Below, piece by piece: positions 34,649 to 46,230 of a DNA stretch of 64,000 nt. The translations under genes were made by a program, and so were the position numbers. How positions within the stretch are numbered: position 1 is the first letter of the stretch; each line of letters begins with the position of its first letter. This DNA is from Maea johnstoni (Eukaryota; Annelida; Polychaeta; Spionida; Magelonidae), in NCBI GenBank assembly GCA_963942565.1, contig CAWWDR010000748.1, forward strand, positions 16,390-80,389, read 5' to 3'. The notes below the pieces were generated by a model. The model was not told where the DNA came from, made no database searches, and saw only the letters and a list, made by a program, of their open reading frames with translations.

Positions 34649-35113
34649 CTGAAAAACAAAAGAATATTTGACTTAATGAACATTTAAAGGAAATGTTGCC
34701 ATGTCTTATTAGGATACTTTCATTTTTAAGAGATAAACATCCATAAGGTTAGAGTTATGCCTCTCTTGAAATATTGAGTTCAGATATCCATGTTTTCACA
34801 AAGAAAACATTCACATATATTTATCCTCTATGGAACAATTCCCTTTTAATGGAAATTTGAAGTATTCTTTCTACTCTACTATTGAATTTATTTTCTATAA
34901 TAGTGTCAAACTTTGGAATATGGTATAAAATGTTGTAGCATCCAAAAGATTCAATCAAATGGATCAGAAATGTATCATACATGTAATAATTCAAAACATT
35001 ATGAAAATTTCAGAGAAACTGATGATTAACATAAAAATAAAATCAAACTGTTCTAAAGAGTTATGTTTGATTAAGGAATATAAATTATTGTATACATCAA
35101 TCAATTCACTTAC

Positions 35114-35139
35114 CAAGGTTTGAACCGCTAGCGAGAGAT
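35114..35139 (-). CDS. BEN-like gene cassette II, exon 3
   Basis: 26 nt, encodes (G)SLASGSNL. The splice sites are unchanged from cassette I. Confidence 0.6.
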
Positions 35140-35789
35140 CTGAAATAAAGCAATAGAAAGGTAAATTGCTTTAAAGAGAAACAAATTTCTATAGCATAAT
35201 GCAAGCGAAATGGCTGGTACTGACTCCATTTCATTAAAAATTAGTTAGAATTCATAATATCATTAATGATTTACTCGAAATACTAATCCAATATAAGTTT
35301 GACACAAAAGATATGACATCCCTCCATGTTTATGTTGTACATGTATTACTCACTTAAAGTTACAAATGTATTTCACAGGATGGCTTTACTAGGGGTCCAA
35401 ATTACCATTTATCTAAGCTTATTTCATAAATAGATACCTACAAACAGTTAAGGCTAATATTGGAAAGCTTATCAGTATTCTTAACTGAACATTTCGCACT
35501 GAAAAAAACATGAAATATGTAGTTATCATTGGTTAAAGGAAGCCTTTAACATTCATTCATTCAACATTTTTTATCTAATAAATATTGCCATTTTACAAAT
35601 GGGGTCTCAACTATTTTATTATTCATTGTTTTTAAGTTTGTGAATGTCTTTAATTATTTTTTTCTTTTGCTGTATTGTGGTGATGATATTGATGATGATA
35701 AAGCTAACAACTGCATAAACAATATTGCTTATAAAGTTGTGGCAGTTACAAAATATCAACAATATCATCTTGGTCAACATGTCACTTAC

Positions 35790-35830
35790 CCGCAGTGCAC
35801 CAGAGATGGCTGCTGTGGAGCAGAAAGCGC
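35790..35830 (-). CDS. BEN-like gene cassette II, exon 2
   Basis: 41 nt, encodes ALSAPQQPSLVHCG, identical in protein to cassette I although one silent base differs. Confidence 0.6.
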
Positions 35831-35960
35831 CTAAAAAAGAGAAAACATCACAGCCTTTGAAAAGAGACATATCTATGGGAATTTGTAGCATTATTCTGCT
35901 AGTTATATATTTAAATTCAGGATTTTTAAACATTGAAAACGATTATATAAGTCATCTTAC

Positions 35961-36032
35961 TGGCGACTTCGGGGGCCTGGCATCCTCATCATCCTGATCC
36001 TCCTCATCATCTCTTGGCCTTTTGTTACGGCC
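35961..36032 (-). CDS. BEN-like gene cassette II, exon 1
   Basis: 72 nt, encoding GRNKRPRDDE, then an acidic run six residues longer than in cassette I, then DARPPKSP. The 18-nt length difference keeps phase 0-0. Confidence 0.65.
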
Positions 36033-36053
36033 CTAAAAGAAAAAAAAGCAATA

Positions 36054-37357
36054 CTGTAGAATAGGTATATCTCGCGTTACAAAAATTTCGCAAAAAGCCA
36101 AAGTTTCGGTTTTTCGCGTGTACTTTATTTCGCGAGTGAGCGTGTTCTACAGCGCCATCTATTGAACTAAACAGACATTAGAAAAATGCAAACATTTGGC
36201 GGCCATCTTGCAGCCATATCAGGCAGGAGTTTCAATAAAATTGGACTGGTTAATATGCGATTTATAATATGATACCTTGGTAAATTTTTCATAAGTTACC
36301 AATGTGTCATATTATAATGACTTTGTGAAGTGATTGCATGTATTTCTCTTCGTTTCAGCCTCGGACCGGCTATGAGTGTGAATCATGCTATGCCGGTATA
36401 TACTCGTCAATTGCAAATACACGTCTGGCTGTAAACAGTTAATTGGCAACAATTCAATTCGAGTCAGGAAGAATATCATTATCTCTTTATCATATACATT
36501 ATTCTGATAATTATCAACATACACATGTATGTATGTGGATAATTATCAAATGGTTTCATCGCAACACCTGTCCGAGTCTCCCTTTCTATCGAACAATGGT
36601 GGCAGCCATCTTGTTTCTCGTAAGAAATCCATAGCTTGGCCCAGATATCCTAGAAATTGGACATGTAAGAATGTGAATTATGTTATGATACATTGGTAAC
36701 TTATTCATAAGTTACCAATGTGTCATATTATGATAGCTTTGGGAAGTTATTGGACATATTTTTCTTCGTTTCAGCCTCGGACCGGCTGCGATTGAGAATC
36801 ACGCTACGCCGGTATATATACTCGTCAACTGCAAATACACGTCTTGCCGTAAACAGTAAATCGGCAACAATTCAATTCGACTCAGGAAGAATATCATAAT
36901 CTCTTTATCATATACATTATTCTGATAATTATCAACATACACATGTATGTATGTTGATAATTATCAAATGTTTCCATCGCAACACCTGGCCGAGTCTCCC
37001 TTTCTATCGAACAATGGTGGCAGCCATCTTGTTTCTCGTAAGAAATCCTTAGCTGGACCCAGATATCCTAGAAATTGGACATGTAAGAATGCGAATTATG
37101 TTATGATACATTGGTAACTTATTCATAAGTTACCAATGTATCATATTATGATAGCTTTGGGAAGTTATTGGAAATATTTTTCTTAGTTTCAGCCTCGACC
37201 GTCTAGGAGTGAAATTCACCGATCGACGCGCCACCACCTCCAGTGGTGGGTAGCGCAACTGTGTATCTAATTGATCGCGTACCCTAAGTTCGCGAGTGCA
37301 ATATCAGTTCGCGTATTCGCGAAATAATCGCACTCGCGAACTTTGCCTGTTCTACAG
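36054..37357. mobile_element. 1304-bp TA-flanked non-autonomous DNA element
   Basis: It is bounded by CTGTAGAATAGG at the left and CCTGTTCTACAG at the right (12-bp inverted ends, one mismatch) with a TA duplication. The empty site survives in copy I (GCAATACACAG near 31880), proving insertion. The interior holds two full repeats of about 417 bp plus a partial third, starting at about 36290, 36708 and 37125. It also has CGCGAA-rich ends and palindromes. TA target and ends suggest Tc1/mariner type; no transposase is present. Confidence 0.85.
36290..37190. repeat. 417-bp tandem repeats inside the TA element
   Basis: Each unit begins CATAAGTTACCAATGT, preceded by its inverse ACATTGGTAACTTATT, and contains a second palindrome around ACATGTATGTATGT flanked by GATAATTATC words. 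Confidence 0.8.
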
Positions 37358-37419
37358 TACACAGAAATTTATAAAGAATAAAAAGAATTATAAAGCTATG
37401 CATCTATATCAATCTATTA

Positions 37420-39749
37420 ATATTTTGTTTGGTATCTTGAATATTCTTCACTTATCACAGAAGCCCAAAGTGGCTTCCGGAAAACAAGAAGCACAATGGA
37501 TCACCTTGTGCGCTTTGAAACCTTTGTGAGAGAGGGATTTTTAAAAGGAGAACATGTGGTGTCTGTCTTTTTTGACCTAGAAAAGGCATATGACAACACT
37601 TGGAAATATGGAATTATGAAGGATTTACATGGTATGGACCTCAGGGAACGTTTGCCCCTTTTTATCAAAAACTTTTTATCTGAAAGGCAATTTCGAGTCA
37701 GAGTAGGGACATCCCTCTCTGACTTTTATGATCAAGAAATGGGAGTTCCTCAGGGTAGCATTTTATCTGTCACCCTTTTTATTGTCAAAATCAACAGCAT
37801 CACCAGCTGTATAAGAAATGGTGTTGACAAGTCTCTATTTGTGGATGACTTTGGTGTCTCATATCGATCAAAACATATGCGCGCTACAGAAAGGCAGCTC
37901 CAACTTCATCTAAATAGAATAGAAGATTAGGCTGACAAAAATGGTTTTAAATTCTCCCAATCAAAGACTGTTTGTGTCCATTTTTGTCGAAGGAGGGGTC
38001 TTCATCCAGATCCCTACTTGGTACTTTATGATAACCCCATTCCTGTAAAGAAGGAAACAAAGTTCCTTGGCATTTTACTTGATTCAAAATTGACATTTGT
38101 CCCTCATAAAACGGGCCTGAAGAAAAAATGTGTCAAGGCTTTGAATTTGTTGCGTGTTGTTTCCAGTACCGACTGGGGTGGGGATCGTATAGTTCTTTTA
38201 CGACTGTATAGAGCCCTTATTCGTTCGAAGTTGGACTATGGATGTTTTATTTATGGAGCAGCATGTAAATCTTATATCTCTTTGCTGGATCCTATTCAAA
38301 ACCAGGGTTTGAGGCTTTGTCTTGGAGCCTTTAGAACCTCTCCTGCACATAGTCTTTGTGTTGAGGCGAATGAGCTCCCTCTTCACCTCAGAAGAGAAAA
38401 GCTTGCTCTCCAATTTGCAACTAAAATAGCTGCCAACCCAAATAACCCTGTTTACGAAACTATTTTTAACCCTCGATATGTGGACCTTTTTGCTAGAAAA
38501 CCAAGAGTCATTCCAACTTTTGGTATTCGTATTAAGGAATCATTGGAAGAGTTAGATTTTAATCCTGACATCATCGCAAAATTTGAATTTCCTGAAACTC
38601 CTCCATGGACATATCCAACTGCTATGATCAACCTCACTCTCTCGTATGCCAAGAAGGATCAAACAGATCCTTCAAAATACATCAGTTTACATAATGAGGT
38701 GAAGGATGTCTTTCGAGACTATGATTTTATCTACACTGACGGCTCTGTTTCAGATGACAAGGCTGCTGCAGCAGCAGTCATTGTTAATTATACTTCCATT
38801 GAACGTCTTCCAGACAAGTCTTCTATATTCTCTGCAGAGTTGCATGCTCTGTTTCTTGCTCTTGATTGGGTTGAGACGGCAGATGATGATGAAAGGAATT
38901 TTATTATTTTCTCAGATTCAAAGTCTGCTCTTCAGGCCATTTCGGGCCAAGACTGGACACATCCTCTTGTCCTTTACATACTGGAACGCCTCAACTGGCT
39001 AGTACAGTACCAAGATAAAACAATTTTATTTAACTGGATTCCCAGTCACATTGGCATCATAGGAAATGAAAAGGCAGATACTGCTGCCAAAGCTTGTCTT
39101 TCGAAAAGAGTCACAAATGTTCCCATTCCTTATGGTGATTTTAAAAAGCACATCAATATCCTTTTAAAACGCAAATGGCAGTCTCAGTGGGATGAGGCAG
39201 CAGACAACAAACTACATGAGACTCATCCTCAGCTGGGTCTTTGGCCTGGAGGTTCTCGAATCATTAGACGTGAGGAGAGTGTTTTAGCAAGAATTCGAAT
39301 TGGTCACACTCATTTGACTCACTGCTTCCTTTTGAAAGGGGAAGATCCTCCACAATGTATAGCGTGTGACTGTGAATTGACTATCAAACATATTTTATTT
39401 GAGTGTGTCGATTTTATTGAGTCCAGAAATAGACATTTTAATGTAGATACCTTCAAGGAACTCTTTGAAAAGGTTCCTCCAGACAGCATTTTATCTTATT
39501 TACATGAGATTGGTCTGTTTTACCGCTTGTAAAACCTTTTAAGAATTTATAGTTTCTTTTGAAACAATCTGTTATACGGAAATTATATTTTGTTGTTCAT
39601 TGTTTTGTGATCATTTTTATTCATCTATTGCTTTGTTATTGTTTTCAACAGTAACAAAGGACCATTGTTTTACACAATTTTTATGGCACTAAATGGCCTT
39701 CGTGCGCCGATGTGCCTTTAAGCAATCATTCATTCATTCATTCATTCCG
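37420..39749 (+). mobile_element. I-superfamily LINE, copy B (5'-truncated)
   Basis: It has the same 5' junction as copy A, so it is the same insertion duplicated rather than a new one. It ends with the 3' hairpin (39629-39659) and an (ATTC)n tail. Confidence 0.85.
37460..39532 (+). pseudogene. LINE RT-RNase H, one in-frame stop
   Basis: A single frame runs from the AQSGFRKTRSTMDHLV motif to GLFYRL. It is interrupted only by TAG at 37927-37929, where copy A has TGG (Trp). RT has DLEKAYD, GVPQGSILSV and SLFVDDFGVS. RNase H has FIYTDGSV, AELHALFLALDW, FSDSKSAL and the SHIG/NEKAD region. Sequence details (KRVTNVPIP, DCELTIKHI) mark a subfamily distinct from copies A and C. Confidence 0.85.
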
Positions 39750-40431
39750 AGTGGTCGAAGGAATTGCCATTGGCTGATAGCTGTCTCTCGCCATTGAGGG
39801 CCTGTCCTGATGGCCGAGTTTTTTACAGCATTGCCATAGACTGCTAGCTGTCTCTCACCACTGAAGGCCAGTCCTGATGACCGAGTGATCTAACACATTG
39901 CTATTGCCTGTTCACTGTCTTTCAACACTGAGGGACTTTCCTGATGGCCGAGTGGTTTACAGCATTGCAATTGGCTGATAGCTGTCTCCCGGCCTAATGC
40001 ATTGCCATTGACTGCTCGCTGTCTCTCACCATAAAGGGCAAGTCCTGATGGCTGAGTAGTCTAAGGCATGCCATTGACTGATAGCTGTCTCTCACCCTTG
40101 AGCGCCGAACTCATAGCCAAGTGGTCTAAAGCATTGCCATTGACTGATAGCTGCCTCTCATCCTTGAGGGCCTGCCCTCATGGCCAAGTGGTCCAAAGCA
40201 TTGCCACTGACTGCTCGCTGTCCCTAACCAATGAGGGCTCACCCTTAAAGGCAAGGGGTCTATAAGGCATTGCCATTGACTGCTCACTGTCTCTCACCAT
40301 TAAATACCAGCCCTCATGGCCGAGTGGTCTAACACATTGCTATTGCCTGTTCACTGTCTTTCAACACTGAGGGACTTTCCTGATGGTCGAATGATCTAAG
40401 GCATTGCCATTGACTGATAGCTGTCTCTACT
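39750..40431 (+). repeat. 66-bp minisatellite carrying a Pol III A-box-like motif
   Basis: About ten units of roughly 66 bp, each with a 'gatggccgagtggtctaa' motif, then 'cattgccattgactg' and 'ctgtctctcacc'. TGGCCGAGTGG fits the A-box consensus TRGYNNARNNG. The unit resembles the head of the SINE at 15355-15545 (GGCCTAAGGC...CCACTGACTGC...CTGTCTGTCACC) but stops before the B box. One variant unit appears at 39892 and 40329, so larger blocks were also duplicated. It begins right after the LINE tail. Confidence 0.75.
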
Positions 40432-40724
40432 GGCTAGTTGAAATATGGAAGAAAAAGTGGCGAAAATAGAAATTTCAAATTCCCAACTATTCACACGTTT
40501 TCTCTCTCAGCTTTAATATTAAGAAGACAAAACAACCTTAGATGTCAGGTGTACACAGATGAACTTGGATATGACGGACTCAATGGGACCAGGAAATTGG
40601 TCCGTTATATGCAAAATCCGTCATATACATATGACGTATACTTGATATGCATCGGCTGGGACCAAACATATTGTCCGTCATATGCGAAAATACGTCGTAC
40701 AGTGGTCCATCATATCCAAGTTCA

Positions 40725-41649
<925 letters not shown>

Positions 41650-43250
41650 TAAAGTGTAAGTTCACCTTCAAAATTAAAAAAGATATGTTGTAGAGCTCAA
41701 TCTCACCTTTCATAGGACACCTTGATTACAATTGTACTCTGCAGATAAACTGAGATAATACCATTTAAAGGTAACTTTATGGGGGGCTGCCATGTTTATT
41801 CAGAGGGAGCCTAATTAGTGATGTTAATTAGATGCGTGTGATGACATGCTGTGACTTCCTGCCTAGTGAGGGAGCTTAGGGGCTAGCTCTAGTGGGCCCA
41901 GGGTCTGACACTTAGATTTCAGGCTAGGGGCCAGAAAAGGTCTTTTGACAAAAACTATTGGCCAAAAATAGGATTTCTGGTTATTATACATACTATTTTG
42001 GGCCCCTAGTTTGAAAAATCTAGGAGCCCACAGCAAAATCTAGGGGCACATTGCCCCTAGGAAAGATGAACCCTGAGACTGTGGACAGCTCACAACTTTT
42101 GGATGCAACTATGATTCTCCAAATAAGCGCATGTACCATTGAAACATGATCAATATACGGTCAATAGCAAAATTCAAAATGTGTTATATTTGCTGTATTT
42201 CTCTGTAAACTGTAGGCATTAGTTTAGAAGTAGATTAGCATTAGCATCTTGTAAAATAAGTTGAATATACCATTGATATAATTTTATGTGTTTGTGTGAC
42301 ACAGTAAATGGCCACTGCCAAGGAGGTTTTCCATATCTGCCTGTAAATCCACTAAGAATGAGGCACACAAATAGATGTTGTCCCCACGAATGTCTCTGCT
42401 TAAATGAATAAAATCCTTTACCTGTTGTAAATGAGTAATCAAGTTAATAGCTATTATGAATTAGTATTAAAATACCAATATTACAGTACAATTAGTAGGT
42501 GGTTTCTTGGCTTTCTGGTTTCATAATTGTAATTCATTTGCTTGTGGTTTCCTAACAGTAGCTAGCCTGACTGCAATTTGTAGTAGCCCAGAGGATGTGT
42601 ATTGCAGTTAATCTCCTGGGTATAAAGCTTAGGATACCAGAGTACATTGAATTCCTTTGAGAATAATGTGTATTGCAGTCAATTCCTTAGAGGCTAACGC
42701 TGACAATACACTCACAGCTTACAAATTGAAAACTTTCATCACAAGATTACAGTGTCTGAACATTGTAGGAAATAGTAAATGCCAGTCTATTTTATAAACA
42801 GGTAGAATTTCTTGAGCCCTAAAGCTCATCCATAACCCTTTTACTACAGGTCTCTTTCCCTCATTGCTCTTGCCAAACAGAACCTGGTATACCTCTAGAA
42901 TAGACAGGTACACACTGAGACACAGTGCCTCTGTTTCTTGTCTGATACACCACTTTCCTCTTTGCAAATCATATACTTATAAGAGCATGTGCTAGTGTAT
43001 TCAGTTCTGCAGAGCTCCAGAGCTCCAGCCTGCATGTAGCAGTGTGATGTCACTTCCTGTCTCTGATAAGCTCCAAGATGGTGCCTCCATGAACCAGCTG
43101 AGGCAGTGAATTTGCTGCATTTTGCAAGATACAAACTTGAATATCTCAGTCAATTTGCGGAGTACAATTATAATCAAGGTGTCCTGAGAAAGGTGACATT
43201 GAGCTCTACAACATATCTTTTTTTAATTTTGAAGGTGAACTTACACTTTA
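41650..43250. mobile_element. 1.6-kb element with about 112-bp inverted ends
   Basis: TAAAGTGTAAGTTCACC (41650 on) to about 41762 is the inverse of about 43140 to GGTGAACTTACACTTTA (43250). The interior codes for nothing recognisable and carries a CAGGGT repeat (41899-42075). No clear target duplication. It directly borders the third exon/LINE copy and replaces its cassette exons 2-4. Confidence 0.65.
41899..42075 (-). mobile_element. CAGGGT-ended repeat, inverted copy
   Basis: CAGGGTCTGACACTTAG at the left to GATGAACCCTG at the right; the inverse of 18062-18237. Confidence 0.6.
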
Positions 43251-43372
43251 ATGTAATTTGATAGATTTGTTTTATTCTCTGCCTCTTAACTTCCCACGCA
43301 TGATTGAGTATGACACAGGAGCCTGCTATTTAAGATGTAGCATTTAGGATTTTTAAACAATGAGAACGATTA

Positions 43373-43579
43373 CTGTAGAACACACAATGTACACGTCTGT
43401 TTATATATAGTGTACAAAGTGTGTGGTTCCGCTTTGCTATATATAAAAACGCTGGACTTTTTTCTTACTGTATTGACGCTGTCAGCGGCAGCTACCGTCG
43501 CTAACATAAAGATACGCTATGATGCGAAAACTCCCCAATTCGCGATATTTGGGACATTCGTCATATGTGTGTTCTACAG
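43373..43579. mobile_element. 207-bp TA-flanked MITE, CTGTAGAA family
   Basis: The ends are CTGTAGAACACACA and TGTGTGTTCTACAG, a perfect 14-bp inverted pair, flanked by TA (43371-43372, 43580-43581). It shares CTGTAGAA ends with the 1.3-kb element at 36054. It sits in the third copy of the exon-flanking sequence; the empty site is near 31790 and 35945. Confidence 0.8.
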
Positions 43580-43596
43580 TATATATGTCATCTTAC

Positions 43597-43650
43597 AGGA
43601 GATGTTGTTGGCCTGGCAGATGTTGTTGGCCTGTTGGCATTGTTCAGGAC
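43597..43650 (-). CDS. Third variant of cassette exon 1
   Basis: 54 nt with the same acceptor (TTTCTTTTAG) and donor (GTAAGATG) as 31810-31863, open in phase 0-0. It encodes VLNNANRPTTSARPTTSP: only the ARPxxSP end is shared. Exons 2-4 of this cassette are absent here. Confidence 0.45.
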
Positions 43651-43814
43651 CTAAAAGAAAAAAAGCAATACACAGATGAAATTAAAGAAGAATATTTAAA
43701 GAATTATAAAACTATGCATCTATATCAATCTATCAATATCTTTTACAATAAGACTGGGGGTTCTTTATCAAGAAGCTTTCATAGAAAATATGTCTTTCTA
43801 ATGAACTTTATTCC

Positions 43815-45455
43815 ATATCAAGGGCCTGAGGAAAAAATTTGTCAAGGCTTTGAATTTGTTGCGTGTTGTTTCCAGTACCGACTGGGGTGGGGATCGTATA
43901 GTTCTTTTACGACTGTATAGAGCCCTTATTCGTTCGAAGCTAGACTATGGATGTTTTATTTATGGAGCAGCATGTAAATCTTATATCTCTTTGCTGGATC
44001 CTATTCAAAACCAGGGTTTGAGGCTTTGTCTTGGAGCCTTTAGAACCTCTCCTGCACATAGTCTTTGTGTTGAGGCGAATGAGCTCCCTCTTCACCTCAG
44101 AAGAGAAAAGCTTGCTCTCCAATTTGCAACTAAAATAGCTGCCAACCCAAATAACCCTGTGTATGATACTATTTTTAACCCTCGATATGTGGACCTTTTT
44201 GCTAGAAAACCAAGAGTCATTCCAACTTTTGGTATTCGTATTAAGAAATCATTGGAAGAATTGGATTTTGATCCTGACATCATCGCAAAGTTTGAATTTC
44301 CTGAAACTCCTCCATGGAGATATCCAACTGCTATGGTCGACCTCACTCTTTCGTATGCCAAGAAGGATCAAACGGATCCTTCTCAGTACATAAGTTTGCA
44401 CAATGAGGTGAAGGATGTCTTTCGAGACTATGATTTCATCTACACTGATGGCTCTGTTGCAGATGACAAGGCTGCAGCAGCAGCAGTCATTGACAATTAT
44501 TCTTCCATTGAACGTCTTCCAGATAAGTCCTCTATATTTTCTGCCGAGTTGCATGCTCTCTATCTAGCTCTTGATAGGGTGGAGACGGCAGATGATGATG
44601 AAAGGAATTTTATTATTTTCTCTGATTCAAAGTCTGCTCTTCAGGCCATTTCGGGCCAAGACTGGACACATCCTCTTGTCCTCTACATACTGGAACGCCT
44701 CAATTGGCTAGTACAGTACCAAGAGAAAAGAATTTTATTTTACTGGATTCCCAGTCATGTTGGCATCAGGGGTAATGAAAAGGCAGATGCTGCTGCCAAG
44801 GCTGGTCTTTCAAGAAGAGTCACAGATGTTCCAATTCCTTATGGTGATTTTAAAAAACACATCAATGTCCTTTTAAAACGCAAATGGCAGTCTCAGTGGG
44901 ATGAGGCTGTAAACAACAAACTACATGCAATTCATCCACAGCTGGGTCTTTGGCCTGGAGGTTCTCGAATCATTAGGCGTGAGGAGAGTGTTTTAACAAG
45001 AATCCGAATTGGTCACACTCATTTGACTCACTGCTTCCTTTTAAAAGGGGAAGATCCTCCACAATGTACAGCGTGTGATTGTCAATTGACTGTCAAGCAT
45101 ATTTTATTTGAGTGTGTTGATTTTATTGAATCTAGAAATAGACATTTTAGTGTAAATAGCTTTAGGGAACTCTTTGAAAAGGTTCCCCCAGATAGCATTT
45201 TATCTTATTTACATGAGATTGGTCAGTTTTACCGATTGTAAAACCTTTTAAGAATTTGTAGTTTCTTTTGAAACAACCTGTTATGCGGAAATTATATTTT
45301 GAAGTTGTTCATTGTTTTGTGATCATTTTTATTCATTTATTGCTTTGTTATTGTTTTCAACAATAACAAAGGACCATTGTTTCACACAATTTTTATGGCA
45401 CTAAATGGCCTTTGTGCGCCGATGTGCCTTTAAGAAATCATTCATTCATTCATTC
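43815..45455 (+). mobile_element. I-superfamily LINE, copy C (further 5'-shortened)
   Basis: It resumes at 'atatcaagggcctga' in the RT thumb region and ends in (ATTC)n. The leader 'catctatatcaatctat' shared with copies A and B remains to its left, so copy C lost most of RT by internal deletion. Confidence 0.8.
43850..45241 (+). CDS. LINE RT thumb plus RNase H, open fragment
   Basis: 463 codons open without a break from LLRVVSSTDWGGDRIVLLRL to GQFYRL. It contains full RNase H: D in FIYTDGSV, E in FSAELHALYLALDRVE, D in FSDSKSALQAIS, and the WIPSHVGIRGNEKADAAAKA region. The C-terminal Cys/His motif follows. No RT palm, so it cannot retrotranspose. Confidence 0.8.
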   Translation: MNLLRVVSSTDWGGDRIVLLRLYRALIRSKLDYGCFIYGAACKSYISLLDPIQNQGLRLCLGAFRTSPAHSLCVEANELPLHLRREKLALQFATKIAANPNNPVYDTIFNPRYVDLFARKPRVIPTFGIRIKKSLEELDFDPDIIAKFEFPETPPWRYPTAMVDLTLSYAKKDQTDPSQYISLHNEVKDVFRDYDFIYTDGSVADDKAAAAAVIDNYSSIERLPDKSSIFSAELHALYLALDRVETADDDERNFIIFSDSKSALQAISGQDWTHPLVLYILERLNWLVQYQEKRILFYWIPSHVGIRGNEKADAAAKAGLSRRVTDVPIPYGDFKKHINVLLKRKWQSQWDEAVNNKLHAIHPQLGLWPGGSRIIRREESVLTRIRIGHTHLTHCFLLKGEDPPQCTACDCQLTVKHILFECVDFIESRNRHFSVNSFRELFEKVPPDSILSYLHEIGQFYRL

Positions 45456-46230
45456 CTTTACATACTGGAACGCCTCAACTGGCTAGTACAGTACCAAGAT
45501 AAAATAATTTTATTTTACTGGATTCCCAGTCACGTTGGCATCATAGGAAATGAAAAGGCAGATACTGCTGCCAAAGCTGGTCTTTCGAAAAGAGTCACAA
45601 ATGTTCCCATTCCTTATGGTGATTTTAAAAAGCACATCAATATCCTTTTAAAACGCAAATGGCAGTCTCAGTGGGATGAGGCAGCAAACAACAAACTACA
45701 TGAGATTCATCCTCAGCTGGGTCTTTGGCCTGGAGGTTCTCGAATCATTAGACGTGAGGAGAGTGTTTTAGCAAGAATTCGAATTGGTCACACTCATTTG
45801 ACTCACTGCTTCCTTTTGAAAGGGGAAGATCCTCCACAATGTATAGCGTGTGACTGTGAATTGACTATCAAACCTATTTTATTTGAGTGTGTCGATTTTA
45901 TTGAGTCCAGTAATTGACATTTTAATGTAGATACCTTCAAGGAACTCTTTGAAAAGGTTCCTCCAGACAGCATTTTATATTATTTACATGAGATTGGTCT
46001 GTTTTACCGATTGTAAAACCTTTTAAGAATTTATAGTTTCTTTTGAAACAGTCTGTTATACGGAAATTATATTTTGAAGTTGTTCATTGTTTTGTGATCA
46101 TTTTTATTCATCTATTGCTTTGTTATTGTTTTCAACAATAACACAGGACCATTGTTTTACACAATTTTTATGGCACTAAATGGCCTTTGTGCGCTGATGT
46201 GCCTTTAAGCAATCATTCATTCATTCATTC
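45456..46230 (+). mobile_element. LINE D fragment, array copy 1
   Basis: A second, copy-B-type LINE starts at CTTTACATACTGGAACGCC directly after copy C's ATTC tail. It covers the end of RNase H through the 3' tail. Its frame (open to 45915) stops at TGA where copy B reads Arg. Confidence 0.8.

Larger units (their letters stand above)
34313..39749. repeat. 4.13-kb tandem unit, copy II, with 1.3-kb insertion
   Basis: Same order as copy I: four-exon cassette then LINE. It is interrupted at 36054-37357 by a TA-flanked element that copy I lacks. Without the insertion the unit is about 4.13 kb. Confidence 0.85.

Noticed and set aside
39750-40431. CRISPR-like array
   Set aside because: The 66-bp units repeat throughout with no unique spacers, in a eukaryotic repeat context.
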